Origin: Fimbriiglobus ruber
GTDB taxonomy: Bacteria > Planctomycetota > Planctomycetia > Gemmatales > Gemmataceae
Direction of reading: 5' to 3'
Assembly (NCBI RefSeq): GCF_002197845.1
Contig: NZ_NIDE01000004.1
Coordinates: 992,001 to 1,056,000 of the forward strand
Length of the DNA stretch: 64,000 nt
This document shows, piece after piece, positions 8,904 through 18,392 of this stretch. The stretch's first letter is position 1. Every line of letters starts with the position of its first letter. The position numbers were made by a program, and so were the translations under genes. A model generated the notes under the pieces. That model made no database searches and was not told where the DNA came from. It saw only the letters and a list, made by a program, of their open reading frames with translations.

Positions 8904-9776
8904 TTAGTTTGAATAGGCGAGTTCCTCGACGCGGGCCGGCTCGACGACGTCGAGTTCCGGCACCACACGCGATTGCCCCGTTTCGACCATTTGCTTGAAG
9001 ATCACACGCAAAGCAGCGCGAACGTCGTCCGCCAGAGCCAGGGAATCGTCGCTCGCGAACATGCGGACGAACGGCTCGTTCCGCCCGTCCGCTTTCCCAC
9101 GATAGCCCCGGCCGACCCGCAGAAGGGCCGCGCCCGGGTCGTCTTGCCCCTGCCGGATGCTGTCGCGCACCGCCGCGGACATCCTCCGCATCGTTCGCGG
9201 GCCGAGGTCGCGGCGGACCAGATTCAGCCCGACCGGGAGCGGGAGGCCGTTCCGCGCGCACCACTCGGCACCGAGGTCGGCCACGAGGCGGAGGCCGACG
9301 CGCGGGTAGTACAGCAACTCTTCGTGAATCATGACGCCCGCGTCGAGGACGCCGGAGGCCACGGCGGTCGCCATCTCGTCCAACGGCGTCTCGACCGGAA
9401 TCGCCCCGGGGCAGAGCGACCGGAGCAGGAACCACCCGGTCGTCGGGATGCCGGCCACCCCGACCCGGCGGCCCGCGAGGTCGGCCAGGTGACACGGGTC
9501 GCGGGCGGCGACGACCGGCCCGTACCCGCGCCCGATGCTGGCGCCCGCGCTCAAGATCGCGTAGCGGTCGGCGACGCGGGGGTAGACGACCGCCGAGACC
9601 GCGGTGACTTCAAACAGGCCCATTTCCGCGCACCGGTTGAGGTCGGCCACCGGACCCCGACGGAACCGGATCGGGAAGCCCGGCGGGACGACCAGGCCGT
9701 TTTCCAGGGCGTCGTAGTAGAACGCGTCGTCGCTGGCGGGCGTGTACGCAATCGTAAACGGTTTGGACTTGCTCAT
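8904..9776 (-). CDS. mqnD: 1,4-dihydroxy-6-naphthoate synthase of the futalosine menaquinone pathway
   Basis: The 290-residue protein begins IAYTPASDDAFYYDALENG, the MqnD opening. It has the two-lobed periplasmic-binding-protein-like pattern of MqnA/MqnD, with AVSAVVYPRVADRYAIL, YGPVVAARDP, VGVAGIPTTGWFLL and the active-site segment MIHEELLYYP. MqnD converts cyclic de-hypoxanthine futalosine to 1,4-dihydroxy-6-naphthoate in the cytoplasm, a step of menaquinone synthesis by the futalosine route. No other mqn gene lies in the window. Its length is close to the family norm. Its 3' end faces the lipoprotein gene across the 8823 hairpin. Confidence 0.85.
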   Translation of the reverse strand: MSKSKPFTIAYTPASDDAFYYDALENGLVVPPGFPIRFRRGPVADLNRCAEMGLFEVTAVSAVVYPRVADRYAILSAGASIGRGYGPVVAARDPCHLADLAGRRVGVAGIPTTGWFLLRSLCPGAIPVETPLDEMATAVASGVLDAGVMIHEELLYYPRVGLRLVADLGAEWCARNGLPLPVGLNLVRRDLGPRTMRRMSAAVRDSIRQGQDDPGAALLRVGRGYRGKADGRNEPFVRMFASDDSLALADDVRAALRVIFKQMVETGQSRVVPELDVVEPARVEELAYSN

Positions 9777-10439
9777 AGTGGTTCCATCCGTGCTGAATAT
9801 CGCCCGAGCCCGCTCGTCGACGAACGGGCGTCACGCCTCACATCAACAACAGTTCAACAACAGCGTTGTGGGGCAGATCCATCCACCGGCTACTCGGCCC
9901 CGCGGGCGGGTCCGGCCGTCTCGGGGGTGACGACCGAACCCGCCCGACGACTGGCGGCCCGTGGACCGCGTGCTTCTCGGGTCCACGGAACCTGTCATCG
10001 TTGGCCGCAAGCACGACACGCCGTGCGAGAACTCGACACTTTCATTCCTGTCTCGGCGCGAAAACATATGAGGCGATCGGCCTCGACTCGCGAACCGCAG
10101 CCGAGTGAACAAATGTTATAACAAAACAGCCGGCACGAGCCGTATTACACCAGTACACCGCGGGCCTTCGTCTGAGCCGTCGGACTTGCGTGGGGAATGG
10201 CGTCTTTGGCAATCATGACATCCGACCTCCGTGCCGGGCAACCCCAATACCGATTTTGCCGAGGTTGCCGATTTTGCCGTGACTTCCTTGTCACGAGAGA
10301 CGAATCGTTTTTAGTTCCCAAAAGCGGGCGCGAAAAATCATCCGCCGACAATGACCCGCGATGGAATCAACCGAGTCACTCTTTAAAGCCGTTTGGCGAG
10401 GTAGGATAGGATCGCCCCCATTCAACCAAAGGAATGCCA
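9777..10439. other. 663-bp divergent intergenic region, no gene recognised
   Basis: This lies between the divergent mqnD and cupin genes and should contain both promoters. Only short open frames without ribosome sites are present. A short motif resembling CCGATTTTGCCG occurs twice in tandem near 10251-10281; its role is unknown. Confidence 0.5.
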
Positions 10440-10898
10440 ATGAACCTGGTTCTCGTTGCCCTCACCCTGGTTTTCCCGGGCCACCCCGAGAAGAGCCAGA
10501 AAGATCAGGAAGTCATTACCCCCGACTCGATCAAGTGGGTCGACGGCCCGGCGTCGTTGCCGAAGGGGTCTCAAATGGCGATTCTGGAAGGCGATCCCGC
10601 GAAAGACGGACCGTTCGTTCTCCGGTTGAAACTACCTGACGGGCTACGGATCATGCCGCACACCCATCCGAAAGACGAACGGGTCACGGTCCTCACGGGA
10701 GTTCTCTACCTCGGCATGGGCGATACATTCGACGAGAAGGTCACGAAGGCCATGCCGGCCGGATCATTCGGGCTGACCGTCGCGAAGATGAAGCACTTCG
10801 GCTACGTGAAGGGAGAGACCATCCTGCAACTTCACGGAACCGGGCCGTGGTCGGTTGATTATGTAAATCCGGAAGATGATCCGCGGAAAAAGAAGTGA
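10440..10898 (+). CDS. Cupin-domain protein with signal peptide
   Basis: The 152-residue product has a short hydrophobic N-terminus (LVLVALTLVFPGHP) likely to act as a signal peptide. A single cupin barrel follows. The metal-site motif is seen as MPHTHPKDERVTVLTG and the second cupin motif as PAGSFGLTVAKMKHF. This is similar to small secreted cupins of the DUF4437-like group; the substrate is unknown. ATG 10440 is preferred over ATG 10434 because AAAGGA ends six bases before it. A strong hairpin follows at 10926-10970. Confidence 0.8.
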   Translation: MNLVLVALTLVFPGHPEKSQKDQEVITPDSIKWVDGPASLPKGSQMAILEGDPAKDGPFVLRLKLPDGLRIMPHTHPKDERVTVLTGVLYLGMGDTFDEKVTKAMPAGSFGLTVAKMKHFGYVKGETILQLHGTGPWSVDYVNPEDDPRKKK

Positions 10899-10925
10899 CC
10901 GCCTCGTCGTCGGTACGGTAACGGA

Positions 10926-10970
10926 ACGCCCGCGTGGGACCGGGGTTTCAGCCCGGTCCCACGCGGGCGT
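10926..10970. terminator. Perfect 19-bp hairpin between convergent genes
   Basis: The arms 10926-10944 and 10952-10970 are exact reverse complements around a 7-base loop. The hairpin lies between the cupin gene (+) and the phosphorylase gene (-), in the same arrangement as the 8823 hairpin. Confidence 0.8.
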
Positions 10971-11017
10971 ATTCACGACAGATACGCGTTAAGTCGCGTC
11001 TACCGATGCCATGAACT

Positions 11018-13578
11018 TTAGCCCCACGTCACCAAAGCCGGCTCGAACAGGTTCGGCAGGCTCGCGTGCTTGGGGAGGACACGGACACTGAACCCGAACT
11101 GGCCGCTCGACCGGCACGGGACCGACCCGGCGTACAAGACGGTCGTGTCGCCGTTCGCCGAGGCCGGCTTCAGCGCCAAGGCTTGCGGGGTAGCGATCTC
11201 GCCCATCGAGTCGAGTAGCCCGTGGCAGAGTTGGACTTCCACGTCGTTCGGGCTCAGCCCGCCGAGGTTGACGCGGACTTTCACCGGGAACTCGACGCCG
11301 ACCTTCATCATTTCGCCGGTCGGCGCCTCGATCCCTTCGACCTTCACGCGGTTCCAACCCTGGAGCACTCGGCGGCGCCACTTCGACAGTTCGGCCGCCG
11401 GCTTCGACCCGTCGGCCGAGAGAGCCACAAACCGGTGGTGCGACGGCAAATAGCACTTCTTCAGGTATTCCTCGACCATCCGGTTCGTGTTGAACACGGG
11501 GACGAGGGTACTTAGGCACCGCTTCATCCGCCGGATCCACCCGCGGGGCAGCCCGTCGTTCCCCGCTGGTAAAACAGCGGCGTGATGTCCCGCTCGATCA
11601 GGTCGTACAGCGCACGGCTCTCGACGTCGTCCTGGTAGTGGAGGTCGGTGTATTCTTCCCCGGCCCCGATCGCCCACCCGTTGTCCCCGTCACACCCCTC
11701 GACCCACCAGCCGTCCAGAATCGACAGGTTCAGGGCGCCGTTGGCCGCCGCCTTCATCCCGCTGGTTCCGGACGCTTCCAGCGGGCGGCGGGGGTTGTTC
11801 AGCCACACGTCCACCCCGTGGACCATGTAGCGGGCGACGTTCATGTCGTAGTCTTCGAGGAACACGATCCGGTGGCGGAACTCGGGCCGGCGGGCCTGCT
11901 GGACCACCTTGGCGATGAGTTCCTTGCCCCCGTTGTCCTTCGGGTGGGCTTTCCCGGCGAAAACGATCTGGACCGGAGCCTTGGCGTTGTTCACGATCGC
12001 GGCCAGCCGGGCCGCGTCACGGAAGACGAGGTCGCCGCGCTTGTACGTGGCGAACCGTCGGGCGAACCCGATGGTCAGCGCGTCCGGGTCGAGAACCTCG
12101 TCGGCCGCCTGGATCTCGGACGGCGGCGCCCCGCGGCGGCGGAGTTGGCTCTTCAGCCGGGACCGGGCGAACGCGATCAGCCGCTCCCGGCAGCGCTCGT
12201 GCGTCCGCCACAGTTCAGCGTCCGGGATGTTCTCGATCTTTTTCCAGACCGCGAAGTCGGTCGGCTTGGCCTCCCACTGGACGCCGAGGTAGCGGTCGAA
12301 CAGCTGGTCCATCTCGGGCGCCAACCAGCTCTGGGTGTGGACGCCGTTGGTGATCGACCCGATCGGGACTTCGGAGGTCGGCAGCGTCGGCCAGATGTCG
12401 GTCCACATCTTCCGCGACACCGTGCCGTGCAACGCGCTGACGCCGTTGCTGGTGTTCGCCAGTTTGAGCGCCAGGACGGTCATCCCGAAGGGTTCGCCGT
12501 CGTTCTGCGGGTGTTGGCGGCCGAGGCCAAAGAAGGTCTGCCGGTCGGTTCCGAGCAGCTGGACGTACCCGCCGAGGTACTGGTCGATCATTTGCGGTGG
12601 GAACGCGTCATTTCCGGCCGGGACCGGGGTGTGCGTCGTGAAGCAGGTCCCGGCCTTGACCACTTCCATCGCGGTAGCCAGGTCGAGCTTCTTCTCCTCC
12701 ATCAGCAGCCGAATCCGCTCCAGGCCGACGAACGCAGCGTGCCCCTCGTTCATGTGGCAGACGGTCGGCTCCTTGCCGAGTGCGCGGAGGGCACGGAGGC
12801 CGCCGATGCCGAGGATGATTTCCTGCTGGATGCGGGTGTGCTGGTCGCCACCGTACAGTTGGGCGGTGATCCCGCGGTCTTCCGGGCGGTTCTGCGGGAT
12901 GTTCGCGTCGAGCAGGTACAGCGGGATCCGACCCACCTGAATGCGCCAGACCCGTAGCAGAACGTCCCGCCCGGGGAGCGGGGCGGAAACGATGATCGGG
13001 GTGCCGTCCGTCCCCAACTCGGCGATCAACGGCAGGTTGAAGAAGTCGTTTTCGGGATACCGCTCTTGCTGCCACCCGTCGACGTTCAGGTACTGGCGGA
13101 AGTACCCTTCCCGGTACATCAGGCCGACGCCGGAGAGGGGCAGGCCGAGGTCGCTCGCGGACTTCAGGTGGTCGCCGGCGAGGACGCCGAGACCGCCGGA
13201 GTACACGGGCACGCTCTCGTGGATGCCGAACTCCATCGAGAAGTAAGCGATCCGGGCGTCCTGGTCGGCGTCGAAGTGTTCGCCGAACCAGGTCGGGGCT
13301 TTCAAGTAATGATCGAGCGCGGCCGCCACCCGGTCCATGTGGGCCAGGAACCCGTCGTCGCCCGCCAGTTCGTCGAACCGCGTCTGCTCGGTCGAACTCA
13401 GGAGCCGAACGGGACTGTGGTCGAGGGCTTCAAACAATTCCGGGTTGATGCGTCGGAACAAGGCCACGGCGTCCGCGTTCCAGCACCACCACAAGTTGTA
13501 CGCGAGCCCCTGGAGCGGCTGGAGCCGCTTCGGCAGCGACGGCAAAACGGTGTACGGTCGAACGGAATGTCCGGGCAT
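11018..13578 (-). CDS. glgP: Alpha-glucan (glycogen/starch) phosphorylase, frameshifted in this sequence
   Basis: This GT35 phosphorylase releases glucose-1-phosphate from glycogen. The N-terminal frame has YNLWWCWNADA, YFSMEFGIHESVPVYSGGLG, HMNEGHAAF, the catalytic-region FARRFATYKRG, and the pyridoxal-phosphate Lys segment EASGTSGMKAAANG. At the C run 11561-11564 the frame breaks. The long frame ends with an unrelated tail at 11524, while the expected continuation (NDGLPRGWIRRMKRCLSTL...) resumes in the next frame and ends at 11018. One extra base in that run restores a protein of about 853 residues, so this is a single-base deletion or a sequencing error. I start at ATG 13578, with GAGGT just upstream; an in-frame start at 13650 would add 24 atypical residues. 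Confidence 0.9.
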
Positions 13579-14017
13579 GCGGTACCTCGCGACGAAACTG
13601 GCCAGCGCGGGGAGGAAGCGCGACCGGGCGGAAGAATGTTGAGAAACCAATTAAACTCACGGCAGGCGAACGCTGCGCGATCATAATTTAGGGACGGTGG
13701 GCAAGGTTTCAACGCGCCGCGACGTCTCACTTTTCGACGCCGCAGCCGGGCGCCAAGCCGCGACAACATCGAGACATACGACCGGCGCGGTCGCCGCCCC
13801 ACTCGCCCCGCGCCCGTGGTCGCGAGGGACCACATTTTTTGTCGGGCGTGGTCGGGACCGTGTGAGAGTCACGTGCTGAAATTCCAGGGGAAAATTCACA
13901 TTCGTTGATACCAGATGATTCACCGTCCGCCCCGCCAACTCGCCGGCGCCGCGGCCGTGTACAATCTCCGCGTCCGGGGCGGGGTGTCCCGGCGTCACTT
14001 TAACCGGAGCCAGCTCA
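13579..14017. other. 439-bp divergent intergenic region
   Basis: This separates the phosphorylase gene (-) from the secreted Dabb gene (+) and must contain both promoters. The central part is ordinary GC-rich sequence with no recognisable gene or strong hairpin. Confidence 0.5.
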
Positions 14018-14503
14018 ATGATCCGTTTTGCCGCATTGTTTGTCGTGACGGTGGCGCTCGTCGCGTCTGCCGCGCCCGTCCGGGCCGAAGACGAAGCGAA
14101 GCCGAAGGCCAAGAAAAGCGAGCCGCAAATCGGGCACATGGTTTACTTCAAGCTGAAAGACGCCACCCCGGAGAGCAAGACCAAGCTGGTCGAAGCGTGC
14201 AAGAAGTACCTGGAAGATCACGACGGCGTCGTCTTTTTCGCGGCCGGGGTGATCGGTGAGGAATTCAAACGGGATGTCAACGACCGGGATTGGGACGTGG
14301 CGCTGCACATCGTATTCACGGACAAAGCCGCACACGACAAGTATGCGGTTCACCCCGAACACATCAAATTCATCAACGAAAACAAAGAGACCTGGGCCAA
14401 GGTGCGGGTCTTCGATTCCGAGTTCACGCGGACGAAAAAGAAGGCGGCGGGCGGGACCGAGGCGGGCAAGAAAGCGGCAGTGAAGAACGCAGAACAGAAG
14501 TGA
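14018..14503 (+). CDS. Secreted Dabb (stress-responsive alpha/beta barrel) protein
   Basis: The 161-residue product begins with a signal peptide (LFVVTVALVASAAPVRA). It then has a dimeric alpha/beta-barrel domain of the Dabb type: IGHMVYFKLKDATPESKTKL, a helix, then DWDVALHIVFTDKAAHDKY and HPEHIKFI. The C-terminus is Lys/Ala-rich. Dabb domains form dimeric ferredoxin-like barrels, and the function of exported planctomycete versions is unknown. GGAGC lies before ATG 14018. A hairpin follows at 14523-14554. Confidence 0.85.
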   Translation: MIRFAALFVVTVALVASAAPVRAEDEAKPKAKKSEPQIGHMVYFKLKDATPESKTKLVEACKKYLEDHDGVVFFAAGVIGEEFKRDVNDRDWDVALHIVFTDKAAHDKYAVHPEHIKFINENKETWAKVRVFDSEFTRTKKKAAGGTEAGKKAAVKNAEQK

Positions 14504-14522
14504 GTCGTCACCGGTTCACCGA

Positions 14523-14554
14523 CCACCCCGGGCGAATGTGTTCGCCCGGGGTGG
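14523..14554. terminator. 14-bp hairpin between convergent genes
   Basis: The arms 14523-14536 and 14541-14554 (CCACCCCGGGCGAA and its complement) enclose a TGTG loop. The hairpin sits between the Dabb gene (+) and the DUF1559 gene (-). Confidence 0.75.
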
Positions 14555-14577
14555 CCGCTCGTGGCTACTTCATCACG

Positions 14578-15626
14578 TTAATAGTTCCACGACATGCCGT
14601 CGTTCCGCGAACACATCGACCACCACGTCTGCTCAGAAATCGAGTTGGGTACAAATCGGACACTCCCGTCGGCCAATGAGACTTGCACCCCGCCCGTGTG
14701 CCGCCCACGGGATTGGGCCTGTTGGAATGGGCACGACGTACACGCGCCCATCTGGGTTTGCCACGCGTCGACCGCACCGGGGCCGACGTCGTCAGATTGC
14801 GAGTTCGAGTCGTTCGGCGTCTGACAGTCCCAACTGGACTGCGCGGCAACGACGCTGGCCCCCGGGTATCCGAGCGCCCACGTCCCGCGGACGTCGGTCG
14901 TCGCGTTGACGGTCCCGATTCGCAACTCGGCGAGCATGACGGTATTCGACGACCCGTCCTCGATTCGGTTCAGTGCCGCACCCCAATTGATGCACATGAC
15001 ACCGCCCCCGTTCGCACCCGTCGGGACGCCCGGGATGGGCCAGGGCGGGTTGGCGTCGTTCGTCGGCGTGATGCCGCCCATCGTACTCGTCCACCCGATC
15101 GTACTACTCTGGTGGATGCCGAAGGCGTTGCACGCGTAATTACCCCGTGCCCAGGTAGCGAACCCGGTGATTCCAGCCCAGGGGGTGTCCGCCCCGATGT
15201 CGGACGGGCACTCGAACGTCTTCACGCGCTGCCCGCGGACCGACCGCCACCCACTATCCCCGGTGGACATGTAGATGTTCACGCTCGACGCAACCGTGTT
15301 GTAGAGCGGGCCTTGTTCGACGTAAGGAAGGATCAGAACCAGCCAGTTCGGGCCGAAGTTCTGTCCGTCCGCGTTCGTCGGAGTCGTCACGGCGTTCGCC
15401 CCGGTCAACTTCATTTGGACGGCAGGGGCAGGGTACCGATCACGTCGTGGTACCCGTGGCACGCGAGTGCGAGTTGCTTCAAATTGTTCGCGCATTGAGT
15501 CCGGGCCGCAGCCTCGCGAACTTTTTGGACGGCGGGGAGGAGCAACCCGATCAGGATCGCGATGATCGCGATCACGACGAGGAGCTCGATGAGCGTAAAC
15601 CCACGGGGAGTACGGGCACGGTTCAT
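14578..15626 (-). CDS. DUF1559 protein with prepilin-like N-terminus, frameshifted in this sequence
   Basis: The 5' part (from ATG 15626, with GGAGG 11 bases upstream) encodes [15 protein letters not shown] and [20 protein letters not shown]. The 3' part in the next frame carries [18 protein letters not shown] and the H-X9-DG signature [16 protein letters not shown]. The two meet at a G run at 15425-15428, where one added base turns GTLPLPSK-stop into the expected [13 protein letters not shown]. The restored length, about 349 residues, is normal for the family. The break is a single-base deletion or a sequencing error. Unlike the copy at 7288, no lipoprotein gene follows. Confidence 0.9.
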
Positions 15627-16552
15627 GATCGAACAGTCCTCCAACAAAATAGAAATCGACTAAGAAATCGTTCGCGGCGAACGAACGCAGACGGGATCGA
15701 GAACGAACACACGAGACTTAAAAATCCGACGCGAGTCAAAAACCGACTTAATCTTGCATTGATTAAGACGAAATTAATGCAGCAAGTCAAGTAAATTGTC
15801 GGGTCATCTTTCGCAAAATCTTCCGTTATTGGTCAGCAAGTTCACTTTTCGCAACAACTCGCCGACCACTTCCCGTCTCTCACCTGAATTCTAACGGAGG
15901 AGGTTGTGTCAACTTGCCGGAGTCATGGGATTCGAACCAATAGGTGACATCGTCGCAGTTGCGGGAAAAACTGAAGCCGAAAGTTTGCAATTCTCGATTT
16001 TCGTTACCACGAAGAATTGGCTGGCCAGTTGGCACGGCAAGGAAGTCAATCGAAGAACGATCGTACTTGGGAACGCCCGGAACCTTTGCCCCGGGTGCCC
16101 CAACGCCTGCTACTGCCGATGTCGAGCGACGATTTGAGAGTCACAGAGCCCGTGTTTCGATTTCCCGCAGGCACCACTTCAGCAGGCGTTTCTACCGCTC
16201 ATTTTGGGCCTGACTCTAACTAATGAATTTGTGAAAGCCACTCCCACGAATCATGAATCCCGTCGTTGTGGGCGTTTTTGAACAAGCGGCTTCATACTCG
16301 ACATGAATCCCGCATCGGATTGGCGGGAAACCCGGAGATGCGCGGGCTCTCCAGGTGTCCGGATTGTAGCCCAGCCCTAAGTTGACCTGCGGGCGTGAGT
16401 TGTTCCGGGCAACCGGCCCGTTTCGGGTCAGCCGCGGTGCGACTCACCATGAAATCCCGAGAACTGTCGGTTCGCGCTCTACGATTGCTTCGGTGTTGGA
16501 CCGGGCTCGCCGAGGCGGTCCGGGGAATCTGTTCCACGCGAGGCAACGGACC
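15627..16552. other. 926-bp intergenic region with lower-GC promoter zone
   Basis: The stretch 15640-15830 is A+T-rich and should hold the promoter of the DUF1559 gene. It includes a short hairpin at 15747-15767 (7-bp stem CTTAATC). A tRNA T-arm-like string, GGATTCGAACC, occurs near 15930 without a matching tRNA body. The rest, up to the permease gene, has no convincing gene; the frame open upstream of 16553 lacks a ribosome site and family resemblance. Confidence 0.5.
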
Positions 16553-17485
16553 GTGCGACTGACCGCGGACGACCCTGTGAATTCGATCGACCGACCCGAC
16601 ACCGCCACAACCACGCCTCCTCCGGTCGGGTCCGCCCGACCGGAGGAGGCGCCCGCGCGGCCCGAGCCCCACGTCACGGTCGTCGAAGCCCGGAATTACT
16701 GGACGATGGCGGACCTCCGCGAACTGTGGCGGTTCCGCGAACTCCTGTTTTTCCTCACCCTCCGCGACATCAAACTCCGGTACAAGCAGACCGTCCTCGG
16801 CATCGGCTGGTCGGTCTTCCAACCGCTGGCCACGGTGATCGTGTTCGCCGTGTTCATCGGCGTGTTGGGCAAGGTCGCGGACGGCGTCGAGAACTACACC
16901 CTGTTCGTACTCACGGGCGTCCTGCCCTGGACGTTCTTCGCGAACGCCACCACGAACGCCGCGAACAGCCTCATCGGGAACGAGCGGCTGGTCACCAAAA
17001 CCTACTTCCCGCGCGTGCTCCTGCCGGGAGCGAACGTGGGCGCCGCACTGTTCGACTTCTTGGTCGCGCTCATCGTCGTCGCGATCTGGCTGGTGGTCGA
17101 CGGCCCGCCGCCGACGTGGCGGTTGGTCCTCGTCCCGGTCATGATGAGCCTGCTTGCGGTCCTCGCGTTCGGCTTCGGAACCCTTCTCTCCGCCCTGATC
17201 GCGACCCAGCGGGACTTCCGATATCTGCTGACGTTCGGCATGCAGCTCTGGATGTTCGCCACGCCGTGCATCTACCTGCCGGCCGAGAAGCTCGGCCCGA
17301 CCGCCCAGCGGTGGCTGACGATCAACCCGGTCTACGGACTCGTGTTGAACTTCCGCAACTGCCTGCTCGGTGGCGACCTGCACTGGCCGGCCCTCGCGGT
17401 GTCGGCGTCGATCAGTCTGCTGGTCCTGGTGTTCGCGCTGATCTACTTCCGCCGGGTCGAAAACACGATGGCGGACACCATATAA
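16553..17485 (+). CDS. ABC-2 polysaccharide export permease (Wzm/TagG-like)
   Basis: The roughly 310-residue protein has a cytoplasmic N-terminus with a Pro/Thr-rich stretch. The hallmark export-permease segment RELLFFLTLRDIKLRYKQT and GIGWSVFQPLATVIVF come next. About six membrane helices follow, with the conserved LPWTFFANATTNAANSLIGN and PCIYLP motifs. It should form the channel that moves a lipid-linked polysaccharide across the inner membrane together with the ATPase at 18393. I use GTG 16553, with GAGG nine bases upstream; GTG 16577 is an alternative. An SIS isomerase gene and the ATPase gene follow on the same strand. Confidence 0.9.
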   Translation: MRLTADDPVNSIDRPDTATTTPPPVGSARPEEAPARPEPHVTVVEARNYWTMADLRELWRFRELLFFLTLRDIKLRYKQTVLGIGWSVFQPLATVIVFAVFIGVLGKVADGVENYTLFVLTGVLPWTFFANATTNAANSLIGNERLVTKTYFPRVLLPGANVGAALFDFLVALIVVAIWLVVDGPPPTWRLVLVPVMMSLLAVLAFGFGTLLSALIATQRDFRYLLTFGMQLWMFATPCIYLPAEKLGPTAQRWLTINPVYGLVLNFRNCLLGGDLHWPALAVSASISLLVLVFALIYFRRVENTMADTI

Positions 17486-17516
17486 AAGCCTCATCGACTG
17501 TCGGGCATGGTTTGTC

Positions 17517-17581
17517 GTAGGGCACGCTATTGCGTGCCAACTCTCCCTGGGGCCAAAACGGCACGCAATAGCGTGCCCTAC
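17517..17581. repeat. Perfect inverted repeat with 22-bp arms (REP-like)
   Basis: The arms 17517-17538 and 17560-17581 are exact reverse complements around a 21-base spacer. Each arm is itself partly palindromic (GGCACGC...GCGTGCC). The element lies between the permease and SIS genes and could end or attenuate transcription, or be a dispersed REP-type element. Confidence 0.85.
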
Positions 17582-17655
17582 CACCGGGCAACATTCGTCC
17601 CGGACGGTCGACACGCGGCCCGTGCCCGCAATTCGGACTCTATGAGGATTTGTCG

Positions 17656-18249
17656 ATGCTCGGCTCCCAAATGCCCGCCGCCCCGTTCCTGAAGCGCATC
17701 GCCGACGAGCTGTTGCGCCTCGACCCGGCCGAGGTCCACACCCTGGCCGACATCATGCACGAGAAGTACCTCGCGGGCCGGATGATCTTCGTGATCGGCA
17801 ACGGCGGGAGCGGCTCGAACGCGTCGCACTTCTGCGAGGACATCGGCAAGGGGACGCTGAAGCTCCCGGCGGACCTGAACAACGACGAGAAGAAGCGGTT
17901 CCGCGTCCTCAGCCTGACGGACAACTCGCCGTACATCCTCGCCTGGGGCAACGACGAGGGGTTCGACCGGGTGTTCATCGAGCAGCTCAAAAACCTCGCC
18001 AGCCCCGGCGACCTGCTCATCGCCATCAGCGGGTCCGGGAACAGCAAGAACATCCTGTCCGCGGTCGAGTGGGCCAACAAGAACGGCCTCACGACCTACG
18101 GCTGCACCGGCTTCACCGGCGGCAAGCTCCGCGGCCTCGCCCACAAGGGACTGCACGTCCCACTGGACGACATGGGCATCGTGGAAACGTTGCACCTCGC
18201 CGCGTTCCACTGGGTCGTCGACGACCTGCACCGACGAATTTCGATGTAA
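17656..18249 (+). CDS. SIS-domain sugar-phosphate isomerase, sedoheptulose-7-phosphate isomerase (GmhA)-like
   Basis: The 197-residue protein is a single SIS domain. It has the phosphosugar-binding loop [15 protein letters not shown] near residue 47, the second Ser/Thr loop [15 protein letters not shown], and a C-terminal [15 protein letters not shown] with the Glu and His expected of GmhA-type active sites. GmhA makes D-glycero-heptose-7-phosphate for lipopolysaccharide. Location inside an export cluster supports a role in activated-sugar supply, but another ketose substrate is possible. ATG 17656 is chosen because GAGGA lies seven bases upstream; a TTG at 17650 is a poorer alternative. Confidence 0.8.
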   Translation: MLGSQMPAAPFLKRIADELLRLDPAEVHTLADIMHEKYLAGRMIFVIGNGGSGSNASHFCEDIGKGTLKLPADLNNDEKKRFRVLSLTDNSPYILAWGNDEGFDRVFIEQLKNLASPGDLLIAISGSGNSKNILSAVEWANKNGLTTYGCTGFTGGKLRGLAHKGLHVPLDDMGIVETLHLAAFHWVVDDLHRRISM

Positions 18250-18251
18250 GA

Positions 18252-18360
18252 ATTTAGCCACAGAAGTCACAGAGGACACAGAGAGAAGAGAGAAAATCCA
18301 TTTTTAAGATCTGTCTTTTCTCTCTTCTCTCTGTGTCCTCTGTGACCTCTGTGGCTAAAT
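18252..18360. repeat. 45-bp-arm inverted repeat of the CCACAGAGG family (copy 1)
   Basis: The arm 18252-18296 (TTAGCCACAGAAGTCACAGA at its start) pairs with 18316-18360 with one mismatch over 45 bp around a 19-base loop. Related hairpins occur at 19660-19765 and 57184-57373. This copy lies between the SIS gene and the ATPase gene. Confidence 0.9.
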
Positions 18361-18392
18361 CTTCGGTTTTTCATTCCAGAGTGACACCGCCG

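Noticed and set aside
11638-12957. 439-codon open frame opposite glgP
   Set aside because: Its composition is that of an antisense shadow of a clear phosphorylase gene.
15920-15950. tRNA-like T-arm string (GGATTCGAACC) suggesting a minus-strand tRNA
   Set aside because: No matching 5' acceptor strand, anticodon arm or complete T stem is found within 75-95 bases on the minus strand. The string may be a relic or chance.
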